Position numbers and translations under genes: made by a program. DNA of 64,000 bases, from positions 8,468,822 through 8,532,821 of the forward strand of contig NC_033629.1 in the NCBI RefSeq assembly GCF_001540865.1, written 5' to 3'. Positions within the stretch are counted from its first letter, which is position 1. Each line of letters starts with the position of its first letter. Origin of the DNA: Ananas comosus (Eukaryota > Streptophyta > Magnoliopsida > Poales > Bromeliaceae). Below, one piece after another: positions 51,155 to 61,447 of this stretch. The notes under the pieces were generated by a model. The model was not told the origin of the DNA and did no database searches. It was given only the letters and a program-made list of their open reading frames with translations.

Positions 51155-51908
51155 TCTCTCTCGCTCATCGCCTTCTCGTTATCTCTCTCTGGCAACGCCG
51201 ACCCGCTGCCCCCGCCGACGCGCGCTCTCTCTGCCGAACGGTGTTTCCCCACCCTCATTCTCTATCTAGCCCTCCCCCCCCCCTCCGCCGCCCCCATTAG
51301 AAGCCCCCAATCTCTCTCTCTCTCTCTCCTCTCTACCTACTCTCCTTTCTGGCAACCCTTGCCGCGAACGCAGTTGACGCCGGCGACCCGTGCTGCCGCC
51401 CTCCACCCGGCCGAGACACCCACCACCCTCTTGCTCTCTCTACTCTCTCTTTTCCCTCACTCTCGACTGTTGTCCCCCCCCCCCCCCCCCTCACCAGTGC
51501 CTTCTCACTATGAGATAGCCTCTGTAGGTCCTCCCCCGATCCCCCCACTCACAAGCAAGGCTTCTCACGTTTGAAGAAACAGGCAACACCCCCCCGCCAT
51601 AAGGCTTACTCACTATGAGAAGCTCATGTTGGGCCTACTCACTGGCAACCCCCACAGAGACCTTCGTGAGGCTCTCACTGAATGAACCACTCCTCCCCCC
51701 TCACAGAGTCCTTCACTGTGAATCCCAACCAATACACACCTCCCTCACAGAGGCATACTAACTCCCTCTCTCTCTCTCTTCTCTCCCTCTCGATCTCTCT
51801 CTCACTCTATCTCTATTCTTTCACTCGAATTGTCTTCGGTGTCTTATATCACAGGTCACTCCTTAGCTTTAATTGGCAAAGTCAGTCGCGGCCGAATCGA
51901 TCTCTCTC

Positions 51909-51946
<38 letters not shown>

Positions 51947-52007
51947 TCGAGCGAGAGAGTTGGGAGGAAGAGAAAGACAGCTCGAGGGGGGTGCATTCAA
52001 AGAGAAC

Positions 52008-52369
52008 ATGGTGATTGATTCACCGTGTCTGGACACGGTGAACCATTCACCGTGTTTAAGACACAGTGAATGGTTCCCCGTGTCTCATGTATTACCCCTA
52101 GGGTTCTCTCTCCCTCTGCCCAAGGCTCTTTCCGACCTGCTGCAAGACCAAGGGCATGAATAACACTCTAGACACGGTGAACCATTCACTGTGTTTAAAC
52201 ACGGTGAATGGTTCACCGTGTCAACTTAAACATCCTGGCCCCAGCCCCGCCCACATGGCGCTGACGTGGCGCTTGCGTGGCAAGGCCAGGGCCATTTTTG
52301 CAAATTAAATTTTGACAGGGCCATTTTTGAAATAAAATTTTTTCAGGGGGCTAAATGCAAAAAAAACCC
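52008..52369. mobile_element. Right end of a MULE
   Basis: The end (reverse complement GGGTTTTTTTTGCATTTAG) matches the terminal repeat of the MULE at 10106-12666. Subterminal palindromes CACGGTGAACCATTCACCGTG occur at about 52035-52060 and 52165-52220. Just outside is TTTTTAAAA (52370-52378), a possible 9-bp duplication, inside an M3-type MITE end. No matching left terminus was found, so the link to the transposase at 48147-49568 is likely but unproved. Confidence 0.6.
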
Positions 52370-52390
52370 TTTTTAAAAGCATAGGAGCTC

Positions 52391-52433
<43 letters not shown>

Positions 52434-52434
<1 letters not shown>

Positions 52435-52976
52435 TAGGGTTACTATACTCTTATGAGTACAGAGCCCTTCGTACTCATAAGTTATTTTCGATGTTGGGCT
52501 TTTCGATCGACGATCCATACCGGTAAAAATGATCTAGAGTATTTGAAACTTCTAGAAAATAAATTTCGTAATTTTCAAAATCATTACAAAGTCTATCAAG
52601 CGGGTATAAAATGAACGGTTAAAATCGAATGACATCTTAAAAATGGATGATCGGATCCTTCAATTTAAGATCAGAGTTATTGATCTTTATTTAGGTAGTG
52701 AATAGAATTTTCTATCAAAAATTCAACTAATTTCGATTCTTTTACACCGTTAAACCAGCAAATATCTCATCGGCCCGTAAAAATTGTCAAATTTTGTGAG
52801 CCTTTTTGATTGTAGGGTAAATAGATTATCGAAAAATTATAAAATTTTGAATTTCCTAGAAGTTTGTAACGATGCCTCTAGATATGTTTAAAGGTACTGG
52901 TCGTCGATTCGGAAGCTCGATCATCGAAAACAACTTATGATATCGAAGGGATCCTACTCATAAGAGTTATAGTAGC
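52434..52976. mobile_element. MITE with microsatellite borders (M7)
   Basis: It runs from GTAGGGTTACTATACTCTTA to AGAGTTATAGTAGCCGGCTC. It is preceded by (TA)n and followed by (CT)n. Inverted ends. Confidence 0.65.
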
Positions 52977-53102
52977 CGGCTCTCTCTTCTTCTCTCTCTA
53001 TTATATATATTATAAATTATATATTATTATATTATATATATATATACTATATATATAGATTAGAGGGAGAAGAGGAGATGAGAGGAGAGAGATGAGAGAG
53101 CA

Positions 53103-53664
53103 GGACTGTTGTCTTCGGAGCACGAAGGCGCCTCCGTGCTCCTGCAGCCGTTTTTAATAATGAATTTCCGAATCGACGATCGGCTCGTTAGACTTGATTT
53201 TTTTTTTTTATGCCGTATTTGAAGTTTCTAGAAAATTAAATTTTTTGCAAATTTTTCGTATCATTTACTGAGCAACGAAAGGATTCAAAATCAATAATTT
53301 TTAACGGCTGAAAATAAAAATCCTATAAAAAGTGGTGATATAGCACTAAAATTTTCGATCGGAAATATTGATCTTGTTGTAGATAGTATAAATAATTTTG
53401 TATCAAAATTTCATTTGATTTGAATACTTCTACACCGTTAAACTTGAAAACGGCAGATATCAACCATTAAAAATTATTGATTTTTAATCCTTTCGATCAC
53501 TAGGTAAATGATATCGAAAAATCGCAAAATTTATTTTCTAGATGCTTCAAATACGCTAGATCAAGTCTAACGGAGCCGATTGTCGATTCGGAAGCTCCAT
53601 CATCGAAAACGGCTTAGGAGCACGGAGGCTTCCGTGCTCCTAATAGCACACAAGACCTACTCTC
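53103..53664. mobile_element. MITE with microsatellite borders (M8)
   Basis: The ends are built from GGAGCACGAAGGCGCC and GGAGCACGGAGGCTTCC. The interior is the complete counterpart of the split element M5. Confidence 0.65.
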
Positions 53665-53703
53665 TCTCTCTCTCTCTCACTCTCTCTCTCTCTATATATA
53701 TAG

Positions 53704-53960
53704 AGTGCGACTACTATACTTTTATGAGTATTGACTCTCTTATACTCATAAGTTTTCGGCCCTTAGATTTATTCCATTGATCATTTTCACCTGTTAGATC
53801 ATACTATTCAGCCAACTACCCACTCAACCCTAGGGGACCACTATTATTCTAAGTAGGGATCACCATCATCCTAACCACACATCCATCAATCAATGGTTAA
53901 AAATTTATGAGTATAAGGGGGTCTATACTCATAAGAGTATAATAGCCCTAGCCTATATAT
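53704..53960. mobile_element. MITE with microsatellite borders (M9)
   Basis: It runs from GAGTGCGACTACTATACTTT to AAGAGTATAATAGCCCTAGC, with inverted ends. It is a relative of M6. Confidence 0.65.
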
Positions 53961-53967
53961 ATTTATA

Positions 53968-54194
53968 GAACTAGGCTGGAATATTATTAATAGTACCAAT
54001 GACTTGGTGCTATTAAGTTTTCTGCCCTTGGATTAAAAGATGAGCGGTTAGGATGATGTGGGCCCCCTAGGTTTGAGTGGGTGGTTAGTTGAATAGTATA
54101 ATCGAACGGATGAAAATGATAAAAGAGGTAAATCTAGTGGTAGAAAACTTGATAGCACCAAATGCTTTATGCTATCGATAGTATCCCAGCCGGA

Positions 54195-54200
<6 letters not shown>
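53968..54200. mobile_element. MITE with microsatellite borders (M10)
   Basis: Starts near GAACTAGGCTGGAATATTA and ends GTATCCCAGCCGGACTC before a long (TA)n. Close relative of M2. Confidence 0.65.
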
Positions 54201-54242
<42 letters not shown>

Positions 54243-54246
<4 letters not shown>

Positions 54247-54738
54247 CGGCTATTATATTCTTATGAGTACGATCGCCTTCGTACTCATTAAACATTATTT
54301 AGAGTATTTAAAACTTCTAGAAATTAAATTTTATAATTTTTTAATATCATTTACCTTACGATAAAAAAATCTTAAAATTGATAATTTTTAATGGCCGGTA
54401 TAGGATACTTGCTAGTTTAACTGTGTAAAAGAATCAGAATCGGTTGAATTTTTGATAGAAAATTCTATTTACTATCTAAATAAATATCAATAACTCCGAT
54501 CTTAAATTGAAGGATCCGATCATTCATTTTTAGGACGTCGTTCAATTTTGACTGTTCATTTTATGCCCGCTTGATGGACTTTATTATGATTTTGAAAAAT
54601 TATGAAATTTATTTTTTTAGAAGTTTCAAATACTCTATATTATATTTAACAGAGTGGATCGTCGATTCAGAAGCTCCATCATCGAAAATAATTTATGAGT
54701 ACAAATGGTTCTATACTCATAAGAGTATAATAGTCTAC
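54243..54738. mobile_element. MITE with microsatellite borders (M11)
   Basis: It runs from AGTCCGGCTATTATATTCTT to AAGAGTATAATAGTCTACTC. Inverted ends, flanked by (TA)n and (CT)n. Confidence 0.65.
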
Positions 54739-54769
54739 TCTCTCTCTCTCTATATATACACATACACAC

Positions 54770-55627
54770 AATACTCTTAATGAGTATAGAGCTTTTTGTA
54801 CTCATAAATTATTTTTAATGATGGAGCTTTTGAATCAATGATCCACACCGTTAAATATGACTTAGAGTATTTGAAACTTCTAAAAAATAAATTTCGTAAT
54901 TTTGTAAAATTATAATAAAATCTATCAAGCGGGTATAAAATAAATGATCAAAATCAAGCGACATCTTCAAAATAAGACGACACAAAATTGGAAAAGTCCT
55001 CAAAAGAGGACCACCCAATATATTTTTTACTAGACAGACTCTAATTAGCTAGTTGATTAGCTTGCAAAATATTTCTAAAGAAGCGAAAATTCCAGCAAAA
55101 AGAAAATTCCATTCAAAAGCGAGAATTCCAGCTTGCATAGCATTATTGACAAGAACTAAAGCGTTTTGAGCTTCGTACTAGCATCCCACATGATTGATTC
55201 CGATTGGTTAGATTTGAAGTAGATCGCATTAATAATCAATGTTGAGTCCGAGAATATCTATATTCGTTCTTCTGGACAAGTACCCAAAAGAAATTTGGCT
55301 GCTTTCATAAGTTATTGATTTTTATCTAGATAGTGAATAAAATTTTCTATTAAAAATTTAACTAATTTCGATTCTTTTACACCGTTAAACCAGCATGTCC
55401 CACACCGACCGTTAAAAGTTATCAATTTTGAGATCTTTTGATTGTGAGGTAAATGATGTCAAAATATTATAAATGATGTCAAAAAATTATAAAATTTGAT
55501 ATCTAAAAGTTTCAAATGCTCAAAATCATGTTTAATGGTATGGATCGTTGATTCGAAAGTTCTACCATTGAAAACGACTTATGAGTACGAAGGCGATCGT
55601 GCCCATAAGAGTATAGTAGCTGGACTC
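54770..55627. mobile_element. MITE with microsatellite borders and an internal insertion (M12)
   Basis: From ATACTCTTAATGAGTATAG to AGAGTATAGTAGCTGGACTC. A foreign segment at about 54980-55305 interrupts the M7-like interior. Confidence 0.6.
54980..55305. other. Unclassified insertion in a MITE
   Basis: About 325 bp with no resemblance to other window repeats, replacing or splitting M12 between GACATCTTCAAAAT and AGTTATTGATTTTT. On the - strand, phrases are weakly reminiscent of LINE RNase H regions, but I cannot confirm this. Confidence 0.4.
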
Positions 55628-55629
55628 TT

Positions 55630-55670
<41 letters not shown>

Positions 55671-55673
55671 GGA

Positions 55674-55790
55674 GTCTGACTATGGTGCTTTTAAAAGCAC
55701 CAAGCACTTGGTGCTTGTATGTTTTTCGCTATTAGATCTACCCCTTTGACTATTTCTACCCGTTAGATCATATTATTCTAGCACGTGGTC
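55674..55790. mobile_element. Left part of an M3-type MITE
   Basis: It starts GAGTCTGACTATGGTGC after (TA)n and contains the palindrome AAGCACCAAGCACTTGGTGC as in M3, then breaks at the gypsy fragment. Confidence 0.6.
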
Positions 55791-56837
55791 TTTTTCTCAT
55801 CTCCTTCCCCAATCCGCACTTGATAATATCTAAAGCGAAGGTCGAGTTCGGTTAAGTACTTCGCTTGCCCAACTGGTCGAAGAGATCTGCTACCAAAGGG
55901 ATGGGGTACTTGTTTTTAGCCGTTACCTTGTTGAGCGCCCTGTAATCGATACAGAGTAGCAGACTTCTATCGCTCTTCTATTGGAACAAAATCGGTGCTT
56001 CATAGGGTGCCTTTGACGGTCGAATGAAGCCTGCATCGAGAAGCTCCTTTAACTGCCTTTGCAGTTCCTCGAGCTCTGGCGAGGCCATTCTATATGGTGC
56101 TTTCGCTGGCGGTTTGGCTCCTAGCTCGAGCTCAATGGCATGATCCACCTCCCGCCTAGGTGGAAGTTGTTCAGGTAGCTCTTTTGGGTGTGACATCTTA
56201 AATTTCTATTAGAACCATCTCAATCTCTGTCGAAAGACCCTCATCCTCGAGGCCCTTATTGCTCACCTTGCGGATGGTTGCAAGGTAAGTCATCACACCA
56301 CGGTCCCTTGGCAGCTATAAGGCATAGAGAATCTAGATGGTTACCTTCTCCTGGCTGGCTAGGACCATTCGTGGGGCCGCCTCCTCCATGATGCTTGAGG
56401 CCCCAAGGTCTGGCATCGGGATTGCCTTCGACGAAGCCAAAAAGTCCATACCTAATATGACTTAGCTAGAAGTCATAGATAGGTGTGGCGGTGAAATTTG
56501 TAGTGCCTCTCCAAGGTCCCATTGTAATGACCACACCCTTGGCCACTCCTGCAATAGGTTGTGCTTCCGAATTGACAGTCTTGATCCTTCTTGCGTTCTT
56601 CTCAAGGGAAAGGCCTATTCGTTTAGTGATGAAGTTATGAGTGGCTCCCATGTCCACCAGTGCTCGTACGGCCCTACCGTTGAGGGTCATCGATGTACAA
56701 GAGTTCCTTGTTAAGGGGCTTGCTGCTAGTTGCCAGCCACTTAACCGCGTTGACGATCTTAAGCGAGCCCATCTTCGTTGGTTTCGCATTGCCCTCACTT
56801 TGTGAAAGTTTTGAGGAGGCCAAGAATCTATCTAGAT
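55791..56837 (-). pseudogene. Ty3/gypsy pol fragment (protease to reverse transcriptase)
   Basis: The frame at 56466-56798 has the protease motif ALVDMGATHNFI (the usual Thr/Ser before Gly is Met) and later TMGPWRGTTNFTATPIYDF. The frame at 55978-56196 has [20 protein letters not shown] and [17 protein letters not shown], the start of reverse transcriptase. It is a different gypsy lineage from the one in intron 15. The upstream end is cut by the copia LTR. Confidence 0.8.
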
Positions 56838-57932
56838 TGTATCTAACACCTAGCGGGGGGTGAATAGGTGTAATAGCCAAAAACCACAAATCTCAATGCG
56901 ATAAAAATAAATGTGAAAAATAAAAATCACACCGAGATTTACGTGGGAAAACTCCAACCTGGAGTAAAAAACCCACGGAACCAATATGCGAAAAAATAAT
57001 TCACTAAGAGAAAAGATTACAAGGTGATTACCGACTCCACGGACTCGACCTCTCTTAACCTCCTATGAATCTCGCGCAATCCTCCGGGTTGTTTACGCCC
57101 TCACGTTCGAATCCACGAACGCCACGTTCCGAATCCACGAAACGCCTCCACTCCGAATCCACGAAGCTCACGATCCGAATCCACGAACCGCCGTCAATCA
57201 CGCCGAATCCACGACGCCGTCATGAAGAACATCATGTGTATGGTGATCCTTCGCTTAGAGTATCAATAAAAACCAAGGAAGAAAACTCCAAGCGAAGCGA
57301 AGATCAAATCGACATATAGATATGAAATTCCAATATCTAGATTTGACCTAAAAGAGGCTAATATGTAGAAAATAGATTTTAGATGAAATTCGAGCCTCTA
57401 GGGTTTCTCAAACATGTATTTTCGTGATGCTTGATGTGTTAGAGAACCCCAATAGCTTATTTATAGACTTTAGAATCAATTGGAGTCGGATTAGAAAGTT
57501 TTTTCGAAAATTATATTGTGTACCGGTACACTTTAAGCTGTTACCGGTTACACGATGACGAAAGAGAATTACCTGCGTAACGCTGTAACCGGTGACAGGT
57601 CGCTTGCTGTACCGGAATAGAATGTGTACCGGTACACTTCTGATGTTGTACCGGTACACTTTGCAAAAACCCAATTTTTGCACGATTTCGGGTTTTGCAA
57701 AGTACCAACGTACTTTCTAATCCAGTAAACTTTGGTATTATGATTCTAATACCTACAACTAAATATGAATCACCATAACATGAATCAAAAACTTACCTGG
57801 GCATCGTGATTTACACAGTGAGTTAATTCCGCTTTCTTCGAAGTCTTGGATTCTTCGATCTTCGACGATACGCACCAATCCTTCAAGACTCCGACTCACT
57901 TCACGAAACTTGCCAACACACACGACTTAACA
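56838..57932 (-). repeat. 3' LTR of copia element C
   Basis: Read on the - strand it begins TGTTAAGTCGTGTGTGTTGG right after a polypurine tract and ends near CTAGGTGTTAGATA; the outer edge is approximate (56822-56845). Same family as the LTRs at 41134 and 63092. Confidence 0.8.
57457..57659 (-). promoter_or_regulatory. U3 palindrome cluster and TATA box of copia LTR C
   Basis: TACCGGTAC sites at 57520-57659 plus a CTATAAATAA box at 57457-57466 on the - strand, the same arrangement and distance as in LTR B. Confidence 0.6.
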
Positions 57933-57948
57933 ATCTCCCCTTTGGCAA
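57933..57948 (-). other. Polypurine tract of copia element C
   Basis: On the - strand TTGCCAAAGGGGAGAT abuts the LTR start. A second copy-like tract, TTGACAAAAAGGGGGAGAG, lies at about 58321-58341; repeated polypurine tracts are a reported trait of Sireviruses. Confidence 0.8.
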
Positions 57949-58631
57949 TTTTATGACAAAACTCACAACAACTCAGAAATTACATCTTAAAGAAAAACGA
58001 AGTTAAATGTCATCACCAAAATATCGAACTCCTCGCATGTGATCCAAATACAATTTGAAACTCAAAAGTACATTAAAAACTCCTAAAACAGACTCTATGA
58101 CTTAGACGCAACTGAGAGTCTTGAAGTCTTGATATCCTGCAAAACAGATTATCCAAAATAATGTAGAAAACGACAAACATTAGACATTCTCACATTGAAG
58201 TCATTTTCTTCATCATTCTCCTCGAAATTTCACTTCTTCTCCCTCTTTGTTCTTTATTCCTTCTTCTCCTCGAAATTTCACTCCTTCTCCTTTGCTACGA
58301 TCAATACCTGTTCATCATTTCTCTCCCCCTTTTTGTCAAAAATCGCCAAAGACAAAGCATATAAAGAGAGAAAACACGCTAGAAAGCATAAGAGTAGTCA
58401 AGGCATAGTTAGAGGCCTAAAGAACAAGCAAAGTAAAGAAAGCAAGCAAAGCTAAACTAAAACATCGTCCTAAAAAGCAAAGTAAAGTAAAAAAAAAAAA
58501 CAAAGCTCGAGGAAGAAGTCACTCAGTGTCCTCGGCATCATCATTATCATCGTCTCCTGCTCCAGCTCCAGATCCCCCAGCCTCAGGAGCACCACTGGAT
58601 GGTGGAATGAGTGGATGTCTCGACGTAGACC
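57949..58631 (-). other. Non-coding segment between the env-like ORF and the 3' LTR
   Basis: It contains pyrimidine-rich stretches on the + strand (purine-rich on the - strand), including a repeated CCTCGAAATTTCACT near 58210 and 58270. No gene. Confidence 0.55.
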
Positions 58632-60011
58632 TCATGTAAGTGGTGTAGGTAGGCTGAGTAGGAAATATATCATTATGCCTACATCCAGTTTTTCCATAAT
58701 CCTCTTCATTCCCACCTCCACCTTTTTAGCAAGATTTGCCACCTTCTTCTTTAAAGAGTGCACCTCATGGTGAAGTGATTCTACAGTAATCACTCCCCCT
58801 GAGCTCGAAGATCCCTCACGCTCTGCTCGAGGTGGAGGTGCGGAACTGGAAGCTGCACGTGACGACCCTTTTGTTTGCTGAAATGTCCTCAGAGTGCTGA
58901 CTGACTTGGCCCAAGTTACAGTATTAATTGGTCGAAGTCCAGTGTTGTACTTCTCACACGACACGTCAACTCCGTGTTCTTGCAGAATCCTCGTGATTAA
59001 CAACAGAAACGGAAGTGGATCACGTTGAACTGGAGACTGTATAACATGCGTCATTCTTTGCCACATTAGAAAGGGAATATTGATGTTTAACCCGTCCGCT
59101 AGCTCAGGATGTCCAAGAAGATATAGAAGCACCAGACGATCCCAACGAATCCTTTTTGTTCCAATTGTAGGTTGAACATTGTAGCACATCACCAAGGAGA
59201 GTAAATGATACTCGGGTCGCAAATCCTTGGATTCCACGTATGCATGATTTGTCCGTACTCCATCCTTGCAGATCGCACGAACAACTGTCTCCCAGTGAGA
59301 CGAAGACTGATAAATCCCAGTAGTATGATGAAGTCCTGTCGTGTCAACATGCATGCCTAACAACTCTCCAATCGTGTGTGGAGTGACTAGAACCCTCTCC
59401 CCACGTACATAGGTCTCAAGAAGATAAGTCCCGGTCTCTTCATCCTCAGCACACACCTTCCCATTCATGTAGAACTCCTGAATGAGTTCCACACAAAATG
59501 GAGATCGAGCCGGAACACGTCCAACTCGCTCAATGGGGACCCTCTGTAGTAAGCGACCAAAATCTGGAACCTCTTGGGTTAGGTCATGGAAGTTGACATA
59601 TCGCTCAGCAATGTATGACCTGCTCGAAAATGTCCGCCGCCGCTCCTGTAGAATATCCGCAGCTTGCTTTGATCGTGTCTCTCTTGCACGAGAACTACCT
59701 CCACGCGAGGATTCTCCAGCAATGCCTTTGCCCTTGTCAGGACAAGCAATAGATTCTTCAGCCTCATTCGGGGAACTTGCCTCGTAATCCAGATCATACC
59801 CGGGTGATGCGCCTACAGTACGAGTCCTTTTAGACATCCCTCGACGCCCGCGGCCATGTCCACAACCACGACCAGTGGCTATCAGCACCAAAATCAGCAA
59901 AACCAGCGAGAATGCCATTGATCCTATACAAAAAAAATGAGCCGTGCATGAATAAAATTTGAAAAATTCTGTAAAAATAGCGGAAAAATTTCTAATAATA
60001 TTATAATGCAT
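58632..60011 (-). CDS. Env-position ORF of a Sirevirus-like copia element (plant transposon-associated protein)
   Basis: An intact 459-codon frame. Residues 1-48 include a hydrophobic run (AFSLVLLILVLIATG) that could be a signal or membrane segment, followed by a Gly/Arg-rich basic patch. Residues about 120-360 resemble the domain usually labelled 'putative plant transposon protein' (SYIAERYVNFHDL; CVELIQEFYMNGK; YVRGERVLVTPHTIGELLG). A Ser/Pro-rich linker follows, and a heptad-like segment near the C-terminus (LHHEVHSLKKKVANLAKKVE) may be a coiled coil. It lies just upstream of the polypurine tract and 3' LTR, the place of env-like ORFs in Sireviruses. Its function is unknown. Another start at the Met of MAFSLV is possible. 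Confidence 0.75.
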   Translation of the reverse strand: MHYNIIRNFSAIFTEFFKFYSCTAHFFCIGSMAFSLVLLILVLIATGRGCGHGRGRRGMSKRTRTVGASPGYDLDYEASSPNEAEESIACPDKGKGIAGESSRGGSSRARETRSKQAADILQERRRTFSSRSYIAERYVNFHDLTQEVPDFGRLLQRVPIERVGRVPARSPFCVELIQEFYMNGKVCAEDEETGTYLLETYVRGERVLVTPHTIGELLGMHVDTTGLHHTTGIYQSSSHWETVVRAICKDGVRTNHAYVESKDLRPEYHLLSLVMCYNVQPTIGTKRIRWDRLVLLYLLGHPELADGLNINIPFLMWQRMTHVIQSPVQRDPLPFLLLITRILQEHGVDVSCEKYNTGLRPINTVTWAKSVSTLRTFQQTKGSSRAASSSAPPPRAEREGSSSSGGVITVESLHHEVHSLKKKVANLAKKVEVGMKRIMEKLDVGIMIYFLLSLPTPLT

Positions 60012-61447
60012 ACTAACGCTATTTCTAACTTAATCATGCAAAAATTTCATCAAAAATGATATTTTATCAAAAATCCCAAAATTTTATGTATATTGAGGTA
60101 CAGATCACAGATCAGCAAAAAATACAGCGTTATAACTTGATCTAAGTGTTCTAGAAGCAAGATTATATGTCCAAATACCGATTCACAGCAAAATATTGCA
60201 TCAAAAACAAATCAAAATGCAGATCATGCTTCAATTCGGAATTTTTCGAAAAAATAGCAAAGCCGAGATTAGATCTTCAAATCTAAATAAAATACTTACA
60301 AATCTAAGGGGAAAACACGTGGATCTGAAGGAGAAGACCACTTTGGATTTTTAGAGAGAGAAAGAAGGAATTTTGAAAGAGTTTTGAAAGAAAACCGAGC
60401 CCTGTAACCGGTTATAATATCCGCGACTACAGTGTTTTGTACCGGTACACGTTTTTTTGTACCGGTACACTTTCACAGATTTCTAAAATTTTGAAAATTT
60501 CATAAAAAATCCCTCAAAATCAAATTAATTTCATAAAGAATAAAGATTGTACTCCAAAAATCATTATGATAATAATAAAATATTATAAGATTTCAAAATA
60601 CAACGAAACAACAAAATTTTGTTATCAAAATTAATCTAATGATTCAACACCATCTAGATGTAAGTTGATGAAAAATGATTTTTAGAAATTCAACAAAATT
60701 GACACTAATTTGTCGCAACTCGTTCAAAATAGAGATTTAACTAATATGGCACCGGGGGTGGCTCTTTGAGCATCTTTTCATCCTATCACCTTATAACTCC
60801 GAAAATTCTAAAATATTCAATTTTTCAACCTTTTTGGCTTTTCAATTAAAATCCATGTGGTAGCTTCACACACTTACCGGATGACCAGAGTGGTAGCTCT
60901 TTCCTACATGTGGTGCTAGTTTTCACACTCCTTTTGGATGTAACTCTTTCCACATCTTTCAAATATAAGAGTTTTTTTTTTAAATAATATAAACTCCCCC
61001 TTAATTAGACAATCTCACAATTAAAAATAATTTTGACAAAACTTTAGTCGATTAGTGAATATCCATCCATCATATCCAACACACACAACCAAGATGAATT
61101 AATCACCAAGAGATCAAAATTGATTTCAAAATTTTGATGAATATATGTATTAAGAATTCATATAATCAATTATCGTCAAAATAACAAAAAGTGAAGCAAA
61201 ATCGATAATTAATATAAATTTAATTTAAGATGAATTCCAGTTAAGGCATTTTGAAAAAGTTCTAACCTCTCCAAAATAAAGATTTTCAATCATCTCCTTT
61301 CTCAAAGAAAAATTTTTAAATTTCCAAACACCTTTCCTCAAATCAATTTTAAAAATAAATTTCACACACGAAAATCATCATGTAATGCAATGAATAAAAA
61401 TATGCAACAAGCACCAAACAAAGCATTACATAAACAATCAAAACAAA
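60012..61447 (-). other. Non-coding stretch where pol would be expected
   Basis: AT-rich, with no integrase, RT or RNase H phrases on either strand. It contains two GTACCGGTAC palindromes (60439-60469) about 430 bp upstream of the env-position ORF, next to CTGTAACCGGTT, a phrase also found in LTR C. Confidence 0.7.
60439..60469 (-). promoter_or_regulatory. Pair of GTACCGGTAC palindromes upstream of the env-position ORF
   Basis: Two copies 20 bp apart. Outside the LTRs, this is the only such pair I noticed in the window. Confidence 0.45.

Larger units (their letters stand above)
50422..51893. repeat. Large imperfect inverted repeat with hairpin arrays and an assembly gap
   Basis: The left arm (50422-50565) contains GACCTGTGACAAAGACACCG and (GA)n; the right arm (about 51725-51893) contains its inverse, CGGTGTCTTATATCACAGG and (CT)n. 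Between them are perfect 37-bp palindromes about GAGGCTTCTCACAGTG, C- and G-runs, and two roughly similar direct blocks (about 50830-50960 and 51155-51275: CTCTCTGGCAA ... CTATCTAGCCCT). Confidence 0.65.

Noticed and set aside
50790..51574. Frames of up to 154 codons across the N gap
   Set aside because: Ser/Leu/Pro low-complexity translations of CT-rich DNA, and some span N.
48147..52369. A complete autonomous MULE
   Set aside because: The transposase lacks most of its catalytic domain and no left terminal repeat was found, so completeness is not supported.
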